Source: Silene conica (Eukaryota; Streptophyta; Magnoliopsida; Caryophyllales; Caryophyllaceae). From it: DNA of 64,000 bases. The notes under the pieces were generated by a model. That model was not told the DNA's origin. It made no database searches and saw only the letters and a list, made by a program, of their open reading frames with translations. Position 1 is the stretch's first letter. Each line of letters begins with the position of its first letter. Shown here piece after piece: positions 37,573 to 50,008 of the stretch. Location: positions 67,551,136 to 67,615,135 of the forward strand of contig CM055318.2 of assembly GCA_029255685.2 (NCBI GenBank). The letters are read 5' to 3'. The translations under genes were made by a program, and so were the position numbers.

Positions 37573-38488
37573 ATATTTTATTATTAATAAAATTAATACG
37601 ATAAATGTGGATTAATAAAAATAAACTTGTAATTTGTTATATAGATACATGAATAATGCAGAATAATTTGACCTTATTTTTATTCGTAATTCTACTGTAT
37701 TTTTATCCGTAGTTCTACTGTATTTTTAACCGTACTTGTATAGTATTTGTATCCGTATATGTATTGTATTCATTTATTTTAGTAGTATATTTTGCACAAC
37801 CATTTGTTCTAATGGGTATTTTTATTTTTTTTATTTTTTAGGGTTTAGGGTTTGAGCGGTAAAGTAAGATGATTTGCATATGCTGATATTTGGCAAAAAT
37901 TTAGATATGTTTCTGAACTCTTAAGTTTATTTCATGTTTACCTTTATGCATGTATGCTGTTATTATATTAGATGTAATATATAATTTCATATATATATGT
38001 CAATAATGCAGAATAATGAATGAACTAATATCAATAAAATTGGTAAGAGAAATGTGGTTTAATAAAAATAAACATATAATTTGTTATATAGATATTTGAA
38101 TATAATTTGTGATATAGATATATGAATAATATAGAATAATGAATAAAATATTATCATTAAAATTGATAACAAAAATGTGGATTAATAAAAATAAACGTTA
38201 GTCACTTACTTGAATTGTTTTCGTTTGTACTCAATCTTCTCTTTTCACCACTTTTAGAACGTTCTCCTCTTTCCATGATTAATGATTATTTTCTATTGTT
38301 TCGTTGGGTTTTGATTCTAAAAAAATGACTATGTAAAATTTGATAAACTTATTTATATTGTTTTAAAGACAGTTACAAATGGTGGTAGTTTATAAGTAGT
38401 GCTTTATTTGTAGAGTCATGGGTTAATGTAATAACATCTACACAGAAAGTGGGGTGTATTCAATTATTTAAAAACATTATGTTGTGGT
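37573..38488. repeat. Direct repeat, copy 1 (with 39484-40085)
   Basis: From about 37680 to 37980 this matches 39690-40085: variable TGTATTTTTATCCGTA words, then ATTCATTTATTTTAGTAGT, TTTTGCACAA, GCATATGCTGATAT and ATATGTTTCTGAACTCTTAA in the same order. The copies lie about 2.1 kb apart. The rest of this interval is AT-rich without recognisable features. Confidence 0.75.
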
Positions 38489-39483
38489 TAGACCTGTCAA
38501 AACCTGACCCGACCCGAAAACCGACCGTAACCCGACCCGTAAATAACCCGTAAATGACCCGGTTTTTTCAACCCGAACCCGAAAGATACCCGAACCCGTT
38601 TTGACCCGTAAATAGCGGGTCAAAACCCGACCCGCAGCGGGTTGACCGTTGGGTCAAGACAATATATAATTTTTAAAATATACAATGTCATAGTATTGAT
38701 GACTTACAAATTTTTGAGAAGAAATATGTATATATATGCGGTATATCACGTCATCACCTCAAACAACATGCCACGTCATCACCTCAAATTGTGTGTCACA
38801 ACGTCACTTTCGTAATACGTCGAATTGCATTCCACGTCAGCAGCGCTAACTCATCACCTCGAACCACATGCCACGTCATCACATCGAAGTGTGTGTCACG
38901 TCGTCACTTTTAGTGTAGTACGCCAAGTTACATTCCACGTTAGCACTGTTAGCTCATTATTTCGACGGACCACATGTCACATCATTACATCGAAATGTGT
39001 GCCACACGCTCACTTGCACCTCCTTCCTCAAAATATGTGTCATATCGTCACTTTCACCGTATTACGTCGAACTGAACCGCACTTCGCGTCAACACTTCCA
39101 CCTCATCACCTCAGATCAAATGTCACGTCATCATTGTTATCTTATTTGAGTCTTATTACCGTACTTAGCGAGTTAGTAAGGGTGATGATGATGATAACGA
39201 TGGTGATCTTGGTGGTGAGGGCAAAAATGGTGACAATTAAGTTTACTAAGACGAGTAAGAGGATAGAAAACGTATAAAGTGTAAGAATTACGATATAAAA
39301 GAGGTTTTAAAAAATGCGAGGAAAAGATGTTGATTGACCCGTATTTTTACCCGAACCCGACCCGGAACCCGTATAGACATGACCCGTATTTTACCCGACC
39401 CGAGATACACCCGACCCGTATTTTACCTGAACCCGTATCTACCCGACCCGCAACCCGCCCGTTCGACCTGTTTGACAGGTCTA
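38489..39483. mobile_element. hAT-type non-autonomous element, 995 bp
   Basis: Termini TAGACCTGTC and GACAGGTCTA with the 8-bp target duplication GTTGTGGT on both sides (38481-38488, 39484-39491). The ends are rich in ACCCGACCCG-type words, direct at the left and right, while the middle has a run of CATGTCACGTCATCAC-like repeats. No transposase is visible; the 150-residue frame at 38825-39277 is a product of the repeats. Confidence 0.9.
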
Positions 39484-40085
39484 GTTGTGGTAGATAGCAA
39501 ATTGTGTTAGTTATGCTTAACTTATTTTGAGTTGTTTTTAATTAATAATTATAAAATTAGTCAACTGTTAAAAATAATTATTATAAAATTATAGGTTTAT
39601 ATGATGGTTTATAATTACAGTTTTAACAAAATTGATAAAAAAAATCATGTTAGCTTTATACATAGATGATTATATTTTTCTGGTTTATATGTAACGTATT
39701 TGCACCGTATTTACTCTGTGTTTTAACCCGTATTTGTACAGTATTTATACACGTATTTGTACAGTATTTGTATACGTATTTGTACAGTATTTGTACACAT
39801 ATTTGTACAGTATTTGTACCCGTATTACTTCAGTATTTGTACTCGTTTTTGTACAGTATTTGTATTGTATTCATTTATTTTAGTAGTTTATTTTGCACAA
39901 TTACTCTTCTAGTGGGCATTTTTAATTTTTATTTTTTTAGGTTGAGTGGAAGCTTTAAATCGGTAATTATTTTAGCGATAAAGTAAGATGTTTTGCATAT
40001 GCTGATATAGGGCAAAACTAAGATATGTTTCTGAACTCTTAATTTATTTCATGTTTACCTTTATGTGTGATGTTGTTATATATAT
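39484..40085. repeat. Direct repeat, copy 2, with a CGTATTTGTACAGTATTTG minisatellite
   Basis: Matches 37680-37980. Between about 39700 and 39860 a 20-bp word like CGTATTTGTACAGTATTTG repeats about seven times, more than in copy 1. Confidence 0.75.
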
Positions 40086-41712
40086 ATAGGGTCGGGATCC
40101 GGTGAGAACCACCCTTATAATGAGAACCATGAGAACCCTCACTAAATCTCTACCATATCTCGCTTCGAAAGTTTCGATGGATCATTTACCATTATTTTAA
40201 CTTATTCAAATACACACTTTAGTATTATTAAACAAATTTTTTTGATATTATTAACAAAATATATATTTAGTGTGTAATACCCCGTATTTTAGCCTCGATC
40301 AACGACAATCAAACTGTGCTTTATAAAAGTATTTCAAATGGTATGGTTATAAAGTATTTTACGTAAACTATTATTATTTTATAAATCGTGTTTCTACGAT
40401 TATTTCGTACTTCATAATCTTTTTATATTTGATAATTATTTCATAAAATGACATTTCATTCATATTTCTTTATTTTGATAATATATTTATAATTTTATAT
40501 TTATTCCTCAAATATACTTGTTTTATTATTTTTATATAAGTGCTAATAATCTTATATCCTTATAAATTATTTAATAAATAATTACTAATACAAGTACATA
40601 ATTTAATTATTATAAATAATTTATACGTACTCGTTTATTTTAAGTTACGGAGTAGACATATAATTCCTCGAGTAGCGTGATGGATTTTTGGACTCGTGTT
40701 ATGATTGAATGGTGATGGGCTTGGACTCGGGTTGAAGGTGAGAACCGTGTTATACAACCCACCCTATGTTTTCTTAAAACACAAAACCCTATCAACACAT
40801 CCATCGACATTCACAAATATGAAACCCTATACATCGACTCTTCTTACTTGCCTCCATTGACTTTCACAAAACCCTACTCCTCTACCATCTCGTCTGCCCC
40901 ATCATCTCATCTACCTCCCCTAAACCAACTAAACAAGGACCTTAATCTATGGTGGCAATCCGTGAATTGGAAGAGGACGAAAACAGTAGAAACACAACCA
41001 GCACCATCTTCGTTTTAATTCCCGCGCGCCTGTAAGTTTAACACCCTGTTTCTCGTATTTTAAAACCTTCGAATCTGAGTTTTATGGTTGTGGGTAATCC
41101 TTGTAGTGTGTATAACTTGTTGTTCGTCAGTAAAGCACCATAAGACCACCGTATTTGTCACAGCAATGACCAATAATGACGGTAATAGTAGTGCTATGCG
41201 TTTTCTGGGTCTGTTTTAATTATTTATTCGAATGCTGGTTATGGTCCCTTTTGCTTATTTACTTATGGGTAATAGTAATAGGATGTTTGTAGATTATATT
41301 GGTGGTTTTAGGGTGGCATGTGGTGGTCGGGAAACGCACTTTTACAGTCCGTTTAGGGAGGGTGTCAAAGACGGTCTAAAAACAGGGGTTTTAGGGTCGT
41401 GTCTAGCAGGTTTTTGACGGCTGTTTGGGTGGCCGTCATGGGTGTCGAAGCCTGGTGTTTCCACCAGGGAGTTGTGGGGGAGTTATAGGTGTTTAGGGTG
41501 GTGTTTAATAGTGGATTGCGTGGTGGTACTGGCGGTGGCAGGAGGATTTCAGTGTGAGTTGGAGCGAGTTGCGGAGTGTTGTTGCGGGCAGGGGGTGTAG
41601 AGGTTGGTGTCGAAGGCAGGGGTGGTCTCGTCATGGGTCTTGGTTGGTGGTAATAGGTGCACCGTGGTGTAGTGGTGGCAGCCACCGTGTTGTGGTGGTG
41701 ATTCAGGTGGCG
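40086..41712. other. Unresolved region with two possible element ends
   Basis: At 40089 GGGTCGGGATCCGGTGAGAA resembles a repeated plant transposon end, but its partner was not seen. At 40273 TGTAATACCCCGTATTTT resembles the start of some Ty3/gypsy LTRs; no primer binding site or partner LTR is visible, so it may be a solo or cut LTR. The rest (to 41712) is without recognisable coding sequence; the frames there are compositional. Confidence 0.3.
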
Positions 41713-43420
41713 TGATGAGCTTCATTTTGGTCATTATTTTCGTTGTTAATTCTTCATTTTCGGTCCCGAATCGACCTCGTTTTGCGTGTCTTTGATTGTT
41801 TTTACGGCCGTTACCTCGTCTATTCCTATTCGTTTCACATTTTGTAGGTATTACGGCGGGGGCGAAGAAGCGGGAGCAAACGAGACGATTTTGGAATGAA
41901 TTATGAAGAAATATGAAGGAAATTACAAGAGTTGAACCCAGTGCCTCCCAACCGGTTCCCAGCCGGCGGCCGGTCGGCCGGCTGAGGAACCTTGACTTGA
42001 CTTTTGTGAAAAATACGAAGAAAGTTACAGATTCATGGTTTAGGGTTCCTAGCCGGTGGCCAACCGGCAGCCGGTCAGCCGGCTGGGGATCATGTTCTAT
42101 ACTTAGTCATTTTGAAGAAATGAAGAAAGTGTGTTGAGTTGGGCAGATTACTGAAAAAGGGTTCCCAGCCGGTGGACAACCGGCAGCCGGTCCACCGGCT
42201 GAGGGGACCTGTACGTGTTGAAAAATTGAAGAAAAGTCAGATTGAAGAAATAGGCCTCCCAGCCGGTGCTAGACTGGCAGCCGGCCGGTCGGCTGAGAAG
42301 CAGGCTTATTTGAAGAATATTTCAGAAGTTCGTATTTGGACTCTCAGCCGGTCCCAGACCGGCAGCCGGTCCACCGGCTGAGAGTCACTTTTCAGTTTTT
42401 CGCACTCTATATAAACCCGCACTTGTATCATTTATTTTCACGCATTCCAATACACTTTTTACGCAATTTTAGGGTTTTTCTACTGTTCCATTCCTTCATA
42501 CTTAGTCACAAAAACTCTCTAAAAATATTTAATCCTTCTTAGATCTTAGTTTAATCTTTTAATCTAGTTAATCCTTCTTTAGTAATTTTCTTTAGTAATC
42601 TTCTTGGGCATTGTGAGAGGATATTTTGGGTTGTGATTTGAAGGGTTTGAAAGAATTCTTCATCTTGTTATCCAAGTTACTTCCTTTTCCTTTGTTAATG
42701 GTATAATCTTCCTAATCCTTACTTAGTTATTTCATTTGTTTAAGTTCCTTTTGTTCATTTGATTGTTCTTACCATAATCCAACATGTTTATCATTTACCC
42801 ATCAATTGTTTACATGCTTTCCTTAATCATGAGTGAGTAGTTTTATATCTAGGGTTAGGGGGGAACTTGGGTGGTGATTAGATGATAAATTCATGCTAGT
42901 TTGTTGATTAGTTGTTCTTGATAAAGTAGTTTTCCATTTGTTGCATGCTAGGTGTTTGATGATTTGCTTCAACGAAAGTTGGGCTTTGATTTTAGCGTGA
43001 CTTGCCTTTAGCGACGGTTGAGGGTTTGTCTTAGCATGTTTAATGGTTGGTTGTGGTATTTGTAGCGAAAGCTAGGGTATTCCGACCTAGGTTAGTCGGC
43101 TCGAGAGAAGAGACTTACCGAGACTACTTATTTGAGACCTTCTAGTTTGCTTTCTCGTATCTTCGTGTACCCATCTTAGTGACCCCCGACACCCTAGTTT
43201 TCCCTTCCATCGATTTAATCTTAACTTGTTTGCTTTGATTGTTTGTCCTTAGTTGATTAGTCATTTCAATCACAAACCTATTACCCTGACTCAAGTTATA
43301 ATTAGAACGTAACTATACAACTTCCCCACCGTCTTTGCGAACGATAACCCTATTATACTACTATTTTGGGTTTATAAATTTGTTTGATCATGAGAACCGA
43401 CGACTTAATCTCGCGCATCA
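41713..43420 (+). repeat. 5' LTR of the Athila element (left boundary uncertain)
   Basis: Ends CTCGCGCATCA at 43420, directly before the primer site. The start TGATGAGC at 41713 is a guess from the layout of the 15872 LTR. A TATA-like CTATATAAAC lies near 42408. Contains five copies of a GCCGGT-rich palindrome block. Confidence 0.6.
41940..42385. repeat. Array of five GC-rich palindrome blocks (CCGGC/GCCGG type) in the LTR
   Basis: Blocks near 41940, 42045, 42165, 42258 and 42342 follow the plan CCCAGCCGGT - spacer - ACCGGCAGCCGGT - spacer - ACCGGCTGAG. Each can fold on itself. Spacers vary freely while the GC words are kept. The neighbouring sequence is AT-rich, so these stand out sharply. 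Confidence 0.9.
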
Positions 43421-43424
43421 AAAT

Positions 43425-43442
43425 GGCGCCGTCGCCGGGGAT
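43425..43442 (+). other. Primer binding site (tRNA-Asp type)
   Basis: TGGCGCCGTCGCCGGGGA begins a few bases after the LTR end. It differs at one place from the site at 17446 and is complementary to the 3' end of tRNA-Asp. Confidence 0.8.
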
Positions 43443-43589
43443 GGTGCTAGAAGTTGTGTAGTTTAGTTTTAGTTTTAGCTTTAGTTAGTTGAGCTTGTTT
43501 TGTTTTGATCAAAGCTTTGTTAGTTAATTGTAGAGTGGTTGCTATATTGCTCACCCTAGTGCCTAAAAAACACTAGGACGACTAATTGT

Positions 43590-45762
43590 GTGCTAAGTTT
43601 TATGCCTAGGGGTGACTCTAATTCTTTGTTGTCAACTTCCGAACCGGAGAGGCTTTTTCGGGCCTTAAGGAGGAAGACCATAGCAAGAGTAAGAATTGCC
43701 TCCCAAACATCTATTAGCCATAATAACCCCTCTTCACCCGAACCACAAAGCCCGAATCAAAGCATTCCTAGCCCAACATCCGAAAACTTTGACAACCCGT
43801 TTTACCAATCACCACCACCCTCACCTCACATTCCAAATCACCACCAAATTCATATAATGGCCGCCCTTCGTGATCATAACCGGCCCAACCACAATGACAC
43901 CACAAATCCAATCAACTTTGGCACTCTTGTTCCTCAAAATTTCGAAATACACCCTTCACAAATTAGTTCTATCGAGAAGAACGCCTTTAGTGGGGCTTCT
44001 CATGAAGATGCTCATGGACACTTGAGAAAGTTCAAGGGTAAAGTAGAAATGATTAAGAAAACGGGAGTGCCCGAGGAAACCTTAAGGCTTATGCTCTTCC
44101 CCTACTCCTTGACCGACAAGGCGGATAGGTGGTTGAATGTGCATGCTCCAAACACTTTCACCACTTGGGACGACTTGGCAACGGCCTTCCTTGCTAAGTA
44201 CTACCCGTCCTCTAAAACCGCCATGCTCCGGAATGAGATAACTCAATTTCAGAAAGATGAGGGAGAATCCTTGGGAGAAGCTTGGGATAGATACCAAGAT
44301 TTGCTTGCTAAGTGTCCTCACCACGGGATACCCACTTGGTACACGACCCAAACCTTTTTTTCAGACTCTTCTCCCACGCACGAAAGAGATGGTTAATGCA
44401 TCGGCGGGGGGTAGCTTTGACCACTTGCCGCATGAGGAGGGAACGGAGCTTATCAAAAAGATCGTTGATTCGGAGGAAAACTATGGTACTCGGGGAAATG
44501 TCTTGAGAAAGAGTAGCAAGTACCCTAGTGAGCACCTTTCCAACTCAAAGGCAAACGAGGAAACCAATGCCAAGTTAGATATGTTGACCAAGAATTTGGA
44601 GGAATTGACTAAGGGGGCTTCAAGCAAAGAGACCAAGAGCAAAGTCCCGGGAATGTACCAAGTGAATAGTGTAGCTTCATGTGAATTGTGTGGAGGAAAT
44701 GGGCACACATTCAAAGTATGTGCAAATAACTCTATTGAGGGAAGTGGAAGTGAGGAAGAATTGTATGCTTTCCAAGCATTCAATAACTCTAGAGGGCAAA
44801 ACGCTTTCAACCCAAACTCAAACTACTACCATCAAGGGATTCGAGGGAGCCCTTACATGAGTTACAAGAGTACTAGCGTGTTGAACCCACACCAAATTCA
44901 ACAACCTCAAGTGCAAAATCCACCCGGTTTTCAACCAAGGGGTGGAAACTTCAACCCGAGAAACAATTTCAACAACAACAATTTCTATCAAGGTAACCAA
45001 TCCAATCAAGCCAATCAAGGCTTTCAACAAAATTTCAATGACCCAAACTTTAATCCCAATTTCCCAAACAATCAAAACAACCAACACTTCAATCCACCAA
45101 ACCAAAATCTCAACCAACCACCATTCCAAAACAACCCCAATCAAAATCAAAACAACTACAACCACAATCCACAAAATTTCAATCAAAATCCCAACAACCA
45201 AAACTACAACCCAAATTTCAACCAAAACTTTTCATCAAACAACCAAGGCCAAAACCTCAACAACCATGCTCCGAAAGGAAACTCCCAAGGTGGGGGTGCA
45301 AGGAACGATTATGGGTTCCCCTTGCCCCTCACAAATGCACCTCATCAAGACTCGACAAGTGATTCCCAAGTAGAGGAGTTGTTGAAACTTGTCAAGAGCA
45401 TGCAAGCAACTCACACCCAAGAAATGGCGAATTTGAAGAGTGCCAATCAAAGGGAGATACGGGAAATGGAGGCTCGAGTTGCCTCTCAAGCTCTAGCAAA
45501 TCCACAAAGGCCACCGGGCAGCTTCCTTGCCCAAGGCCAAAGTTCCAAAGATGCCTCACATAATCACCAAGCACATGCGGTGATCTTGAGAAGTGGAACG
45601 GAGCTAGAGGACCCGTACAAAGACTACAATTTTGGTGAAGAGGAGCCGATTTTGGAGCTTGTGAAGGAGAAAGAAAAGGGAGTTGATGCAAGCACTTCAA
45701 GGGATGATGAGTTTTATGTAGAGGACCTCCCTTATGAGGGCAAAGAAGAAGAAGTTATCTAG
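43590..45762 (+). pseudogene. gag region of the Athila element
   Basis: Retrotrans_gag features: NAFSGASHEDAHGHLRKFK, LMLFPYSLTDKADRWLN, AFLAKYYPSSKTA and EGESLGEAWDRYQDLLAKCP. A zinc knuckle CELCGGNGHTFKVC (C-X2-C-X4-H-X4-C) lies near 44680-44720. After it comes a long Asn/Gln/Phe/Pro-rich low-complexity stretch (about 44890-45290), then a helical segment and an acidic tail. Fossil coding region. Confidence 0.85.
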
Positions 45763-46046
45763 GAGGAAGTGAATGCTAGACAAGAGGAGTTGGTTGCACA
45801 ACCACTACAAAACAATGCGTCATTTGCGACGGAATGGTCCGTCGCAAAAAGGGTGAAATCCGTCGCAAAATCATCATTTGCGACGGACTGTGTCTGTCCC
45901 ATATTTTTGTCGCAGAAAGTTATTTTGCGACGGAATTTTCCGTCGCAAAACGTTTGCGACGGATTGACCGAAGTTTGCGACGGATTGACTTTGACCATCT
46001 GGTCAAGGTCAGTCAAGATTTGCGACGGAAATTCCGTCGTAAATGA

Positions 46047-46141
46047 CTACCAACACCAACATGTACACCAACACCAACACCAACACCAACACCACCAACA
46101 CCAACACCAACACCAACACCAACACCAACACCAACACCAAC
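46047..46141. repeat. Microsatellite (CCAACA)n
   Basis: About 15 near-perfect CCAACA units inside CACTA element 2. The long His/Gln or Val/Gly frames across it are artefacts of the repeat. Confidence 0.9.
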
Positions 46142-46363
46142 CTGCAAAAAAAAACAATATACATATATTGGTCTGGGGTCCTTATCTCTCCAGCCTAAAC
46201 CCATCTTTGAATCTTTCATACCATTAGTAAACACTCTTATATTTTCTTGATTGTAATGAGACAAAAATTGGACAACACTTCCCTATTGTTCTCCAAATAC
46301 GTTATATAGAATGTATTTGCAGAACAATAAGGAAGTGTTGCCCAATTTTTGTTTCATTACAAT

Positions 46364-47886
46364 TGAAGAGTCTATTGACCTAAATATACTCAAGAAGGGG
46401 GGGTTGAATTGAGTATGCCCACTTTTTCGATTCTTCTTCAATGTATGTTGAGGACGCGTGGTAATAGCAAGTAACAAGTAAGAACAATAAAGTAAAGGAG
46501 ACACGATCTTTTGAAGTGGTTCAGTTTCACAAATCGAAACCTACGTCCACTATTCTCGATTAATAAAATTAGTACCTTCTCCGGATTACAATTTTATCAA
46601 CCCACTCGTACAACTTTGATATTAGTTGTAACTCAATCTAGATACCGTAAAATATCTAGCTATGACAAGTACCGTGAAATACTTGCTTACAATGAGTACC
46701 GTTAAATACTCGAATCTATCTTAAGTAAGTAAGATAAACTTTTAACAACTTCTTGTATTGATGATCTTTGAATGTATGAAAATATTCTTCAATGCTTGTA
46801 ATCTTGTATACGAGATTTGACAATGTTTGCACGAATATGGAGACGCGTGAGAGACTACGTCTGATTTCTTCTTGATTTGCGTGAGGCTTGATTATCGTAA
46901 GTTGTTTTAGGCGTGTGAGTTGAGAGCATATATATACTAATTTAGATCTAGGTTTAACCCTAGATAGTTTAGGAATATTACTTTATCTAGAATACTAATT
47001 CTAGGTAATATTTAAAACTTAATCTTATATGAACTAGGAAAGGACTCTAATAGAATAATATTAAATTAAGACATAAGATAATATTTCCATAACTTTATTT
47101 GATTTAGGAAACATCCTTATATCATAAAATATGGAATCCTATTTTGAATCAAATCCTTAATTCTTGTCAATAATATAATAAATTATATTCTTATTCAAAT
47201 CCTAGTTAATCTTTAAGTATATTAAATAAATATCTTTATTTATTTAATTAACCATAAAGATAATATGAAACATGTTAGTAGTTGTGTAGGAAACGTAAGG
47301 AATACTTCCTTGACACACTTCCCCACGCACGTCCCAACGCACGTCTCATAGGACACGCTCTTCGAGACATATTTCTCGAAGTACGTTTCCCTAGGAACTT
47401 GAATTTTGACAATAACGGTTAAAATAAAATCCTTAGTATTTTAGAATAAATATTTACCTCATAAGATAAATACTTTAATTCTTGTTAACAAAAGAATATC
47501 TTTATTTTAAAACAATTCATAAGATTACTAAATTAATATATGATAATATATTAATAGCACGCATAAATCTTCACGCTTTGACTTATATTACGCAATTCTC
47601 ATTTCTTCAATAGTTATAGGAATGATTTATAACTTAAGAACTCTTGATATCATAATGAAGCTTTTGTCTTGTAAATCTTCAAAAGACTTGACACTTGATA
47701 TGAGCTTGATCGTTCTTCAATTCTTCGATTGATTTATACTTTATTAAACTACGATCGTTGCTCTATAATTAACTGTACACTTAAACGCACGATTACACGC
47801 ATATGCATATAAAACAAAATTGTTTAGACTTGTCATTATTAAAACATAAAACAATATATTACTTATATAGAATATATTACTTAACA
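46364..47886. mobile_element. Solo-LTR-like insertion, 1.52 kb, inside CACTA element 2
   Basis: Starts TGAAGAGTCTATTG and ends ATTACTTAACA (TG...CA), flanked by the 5-bp duplication ACAAT (46359-46363 and 47887-47891). The sister CACTA at 58580-58741 shows the uninterrupted site. No primer site, gag or pol is inside, so a solo LTR from recombination fits best. The family is not identified. Confidence 0.75.
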
Positions 47887-48271
47887 ACAATCAAGAAAAT
47901 ATAAGAGTGTTTACTACCTAAATGACATGAAAGATTCAAAGACAGTCCCAAAACGGGGACTATTCAACAATTACACCTAATGTGTAATTATTGAACGGGT
48001 ACTATTCAAGAATATTCTAAACAAATCAACAACACTAACAATCAACAACAATGCAAATTTTATATCAAAAATCAATCGTCCTAAACATCTTAACAACAAT
48101 ATGCGACGGATTTGGGACGAAATTAGCTACTAACCTAATATCACTAACCACCTAACAATACTAACTAAACTAATCAAATAACAATTAAACTAAACTAACT
48201 ATTCTTAATAACAATAAAAAACAATAATACGGAATTTGCGACGGAATTTTGCGACGGACTAAAAATAACTA

Positions 48272-48560
48272 ATTAAGATGGTACATAAATAACGAAAGTT
48301 AGTATACATACATTAAGAGAAATGGAGAATGAAGAAGTAAGTGGCGGCGGCAAGGTGGCAGCGGTGTGGTGGCGGCGGCGGTGAGGTGGCAGGGAGAAGA
48401 AAGGAGAAGGAGAGGAAGGAGGAGGAAGGAAGGAAGGAGAAGGAGGATACTCCGGTGAGGTGGCCGGAGGGTGGGCCGGCGGTGTCATGGGGTGGTGGGG
48501 TGGGGGGTGGTGGCGTCGGGGGTGGTGGGTTGGGGTGGGTTGTAGCTATTCGTCGGAAAA
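48272..48560. repeat. Purine/GGTGGC-rich low-complexity tract
   Basis: Runs of GGTGGCGGCGG and GGAAGGAGGA; the counterpart in the sister element is at 59150-59370. Frames across it (Pro/Ser- or Gly-rich) are compositional. Confidence 0.7.
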
Positions 48561-48639
48561 TCGCCACTTAGGTTTTAGGAGTAATTGAAATCGATTTGGG
48601 GGAAAAAAGAAGACCCGTGAAGTCTGTATAAATAAACTT

Positions 48640-48965
48640 TGCGACGGAAATTTGCGACGGAATTTCCGTCGCAAATCTGGTCCAGGTCAAACGTTGACCA
48701 GATTTGCGACGGAAATTCCGTCGCAAATTTTGACTTTTGCGACGGAATTTCCGTCGCAAAAGTAAATTTGCGACGGAATTTCCGTCGCAAAAGTCAACAT
48801 TTGCGACGGATAATCCGTCGCAAACTTTCCCGCCATTTGACTTTCACTTCGCGGGTCTGGGAAATTTAGGTCCGTCGCAAACAAATATTCCGTCGCAAAA
48901 TCCGTCGCAAATCCATTTTTGCGACAGATTTTCCATCCGTCGCAAATTTTCCGTCGCAAATGCAG
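48640..48965. repeat. Right subterminal palindromes of CACTA element 2
   Basis: TTTGCGACGGAATTTCCGTC and its complement recur about ten times, mostly as perfect palindromes centred on AATT. Equivalent arrays lie at 45826-46045 here and at 57058-57495 and 59447-59830 in the sister element. In CACTA elements such repeats bind the element's own protein. Confidence 0.9.
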
Positions 48966-48983
48966 TATTTTTTTGTAGTGAAC

Positions 48984-50008
48984 CAACTACTAAGGTAACA
49001 AGCAAACCAACATCCACCAAGGTACTATCTAACCCTCAACCAACTAGCTTGCCTTATCCTTCAAGGACCTTGAAGGGAAAAGAAAACTTCAAGTTCACCA
49101 ACTTTTGCAAAATGCTTGAACAACTTGAAGTGACTCTTCCCTTCACGGATGTGATTGATATGCCGACTTACTCCAAATTTTTGAAAGAAATCTTGTCGGG
49201 AAAGAGAACCTTGGGTAACCAAGAAGTAATGGCTATGAAGGAGGAGTGTAGTGCACTTCTCCTCCAAAAGGTGCCAAAGAAACTTGGTGACCCGGGGAGC
49301 TTCTCTATCCCTTGCATAGTCGGTGGTATTCCTATCTCTCGTGCCCTTTGTGATTTAGGAGCTAGTGTAAGTGTGCTCCCTTTGAAAGTTGCAAAAAGAA
49401 TTGGTTTAAATGATTTGGTCCCAACAAGTATCACCCTCCAATTGGCGGATAGGTCCGTCAAGCGCCCTTTGGGGGTGCTTGAGGACGTACCCGTCAAGGT
49501 GGGTAAGCATTTAATCCCCGCCGATTTTGTTGTCCTTGACATCCCGGAGGATAGCCACACCCCCATCATCTTCGGTAGGCCTTTCTTGGCTACCGGCGGC
49601 GTCTTGATAGACGTGAAGAATGGGCGGCTCACCTTTAGGGTTGGGGATGACAAAATTGAGTTTAATCTTCCTACCATGATGAAAGGTCCAAAGCATGATG
49701 AGGCATTCACATTGGACATTGTGGATCAAGTGGTGAGAGAGATGGAAGAAGTGGAAGAAGACAAGGAGAGTCACATGGAGCAATTGTGTGGCATCTCAAC
49801 ATGTGAGAACAAAGAAATGGATGAAAACTTAGAGCTTGAGGATGAGGAGGTAGAAAAAGTGGAGGGAATGCTCCCTCCAAAGGTACAACTCAAACCCCTT
49901 CCTCCCTCCCTAAAGTATGCCTTTCTTGGGGAGGGAGAGACTTACTCGGTGATTATCAATGCTAACCTCAATGAACACCAAGAATCCAAACTCATTTCAA
50001 CTTTGAAG
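48984..50008 (+). pseudogene. Aspartic protease region of the Athila element
   Basis: Segments in order: LGDPGSFSIPCIVGG, ALCDLGASVSVLPL with the DLGAS catalytic motif, VLDIPEDSHTPIIFGRPFL, then an acidic linker. Homologous to 19504-20433. The hAT element at 50009 separates it from the RT part. Confidence 0.88.

Larger units (their letters stand above)
45803..48980. mobile_element. CACTA element 2, non-autonomous, 3.2 kb
   Basis: Ends CACTACAAAA (45803) and TTTTGTAGTG (48980) with the 3-bp target duplication AAC (45800-45802, 48981-48983). Both ends carry palindromic subterminal repeats of GCGACGGAATTTCCGTCGC. No transposase is visible. It shares its right 1.1 kb and its left 0.2 kb with the element at 57039-59847, so both belong to one family. 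It lies between the gag and protease parts of the Athila element. Confidence 0.93.

Noticed and set aside
37840-37860. Telomere-like TTTAGGG repeats
   Set aside because: Only about two units in an AT-rich intron-like context.
38825-39277. A 150-residue His/Ser/Thr-rich protein
   Set aside because: It is the translation of repeated CATGTCACGTCATCAC-like words inside a hAT MITE.
39700-39860. Membrane protein rich in Tyr, Val and Cys at 39666-39986
   Set aside because: It is encoded by the CGTATTTGTACAGTATTTG minisatellite.
41365-41685. Pro/Thr-rich protein on the minus strand
   Set aside because: Low-complexity composition, no homology and no transcript signals.
44818-45225. Long minus-strand frame rich in Val, Ile and Leu that looks like membrane segments
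   Set aside because: It is the reverse reading of the Asn/Gln-rich gag linker.
46013-46264. Val-Gly repeat protein on the minus strand
   Set aside because: Made by the CCAACA microsatellite; no start context or homology.
48273-48571. Pro-rich or Gly-rich small proteins
   Set aside because: Compositional frames across a purine/GGTGGC tract; the same is true at 59126-59393.
48640-48965. CRISPR-like array of palindromic repeats
   Set aside because: Spacing is irregular, words are perfect palindromes in both orientations, and they sit at CACTA ends in a plant sequence.
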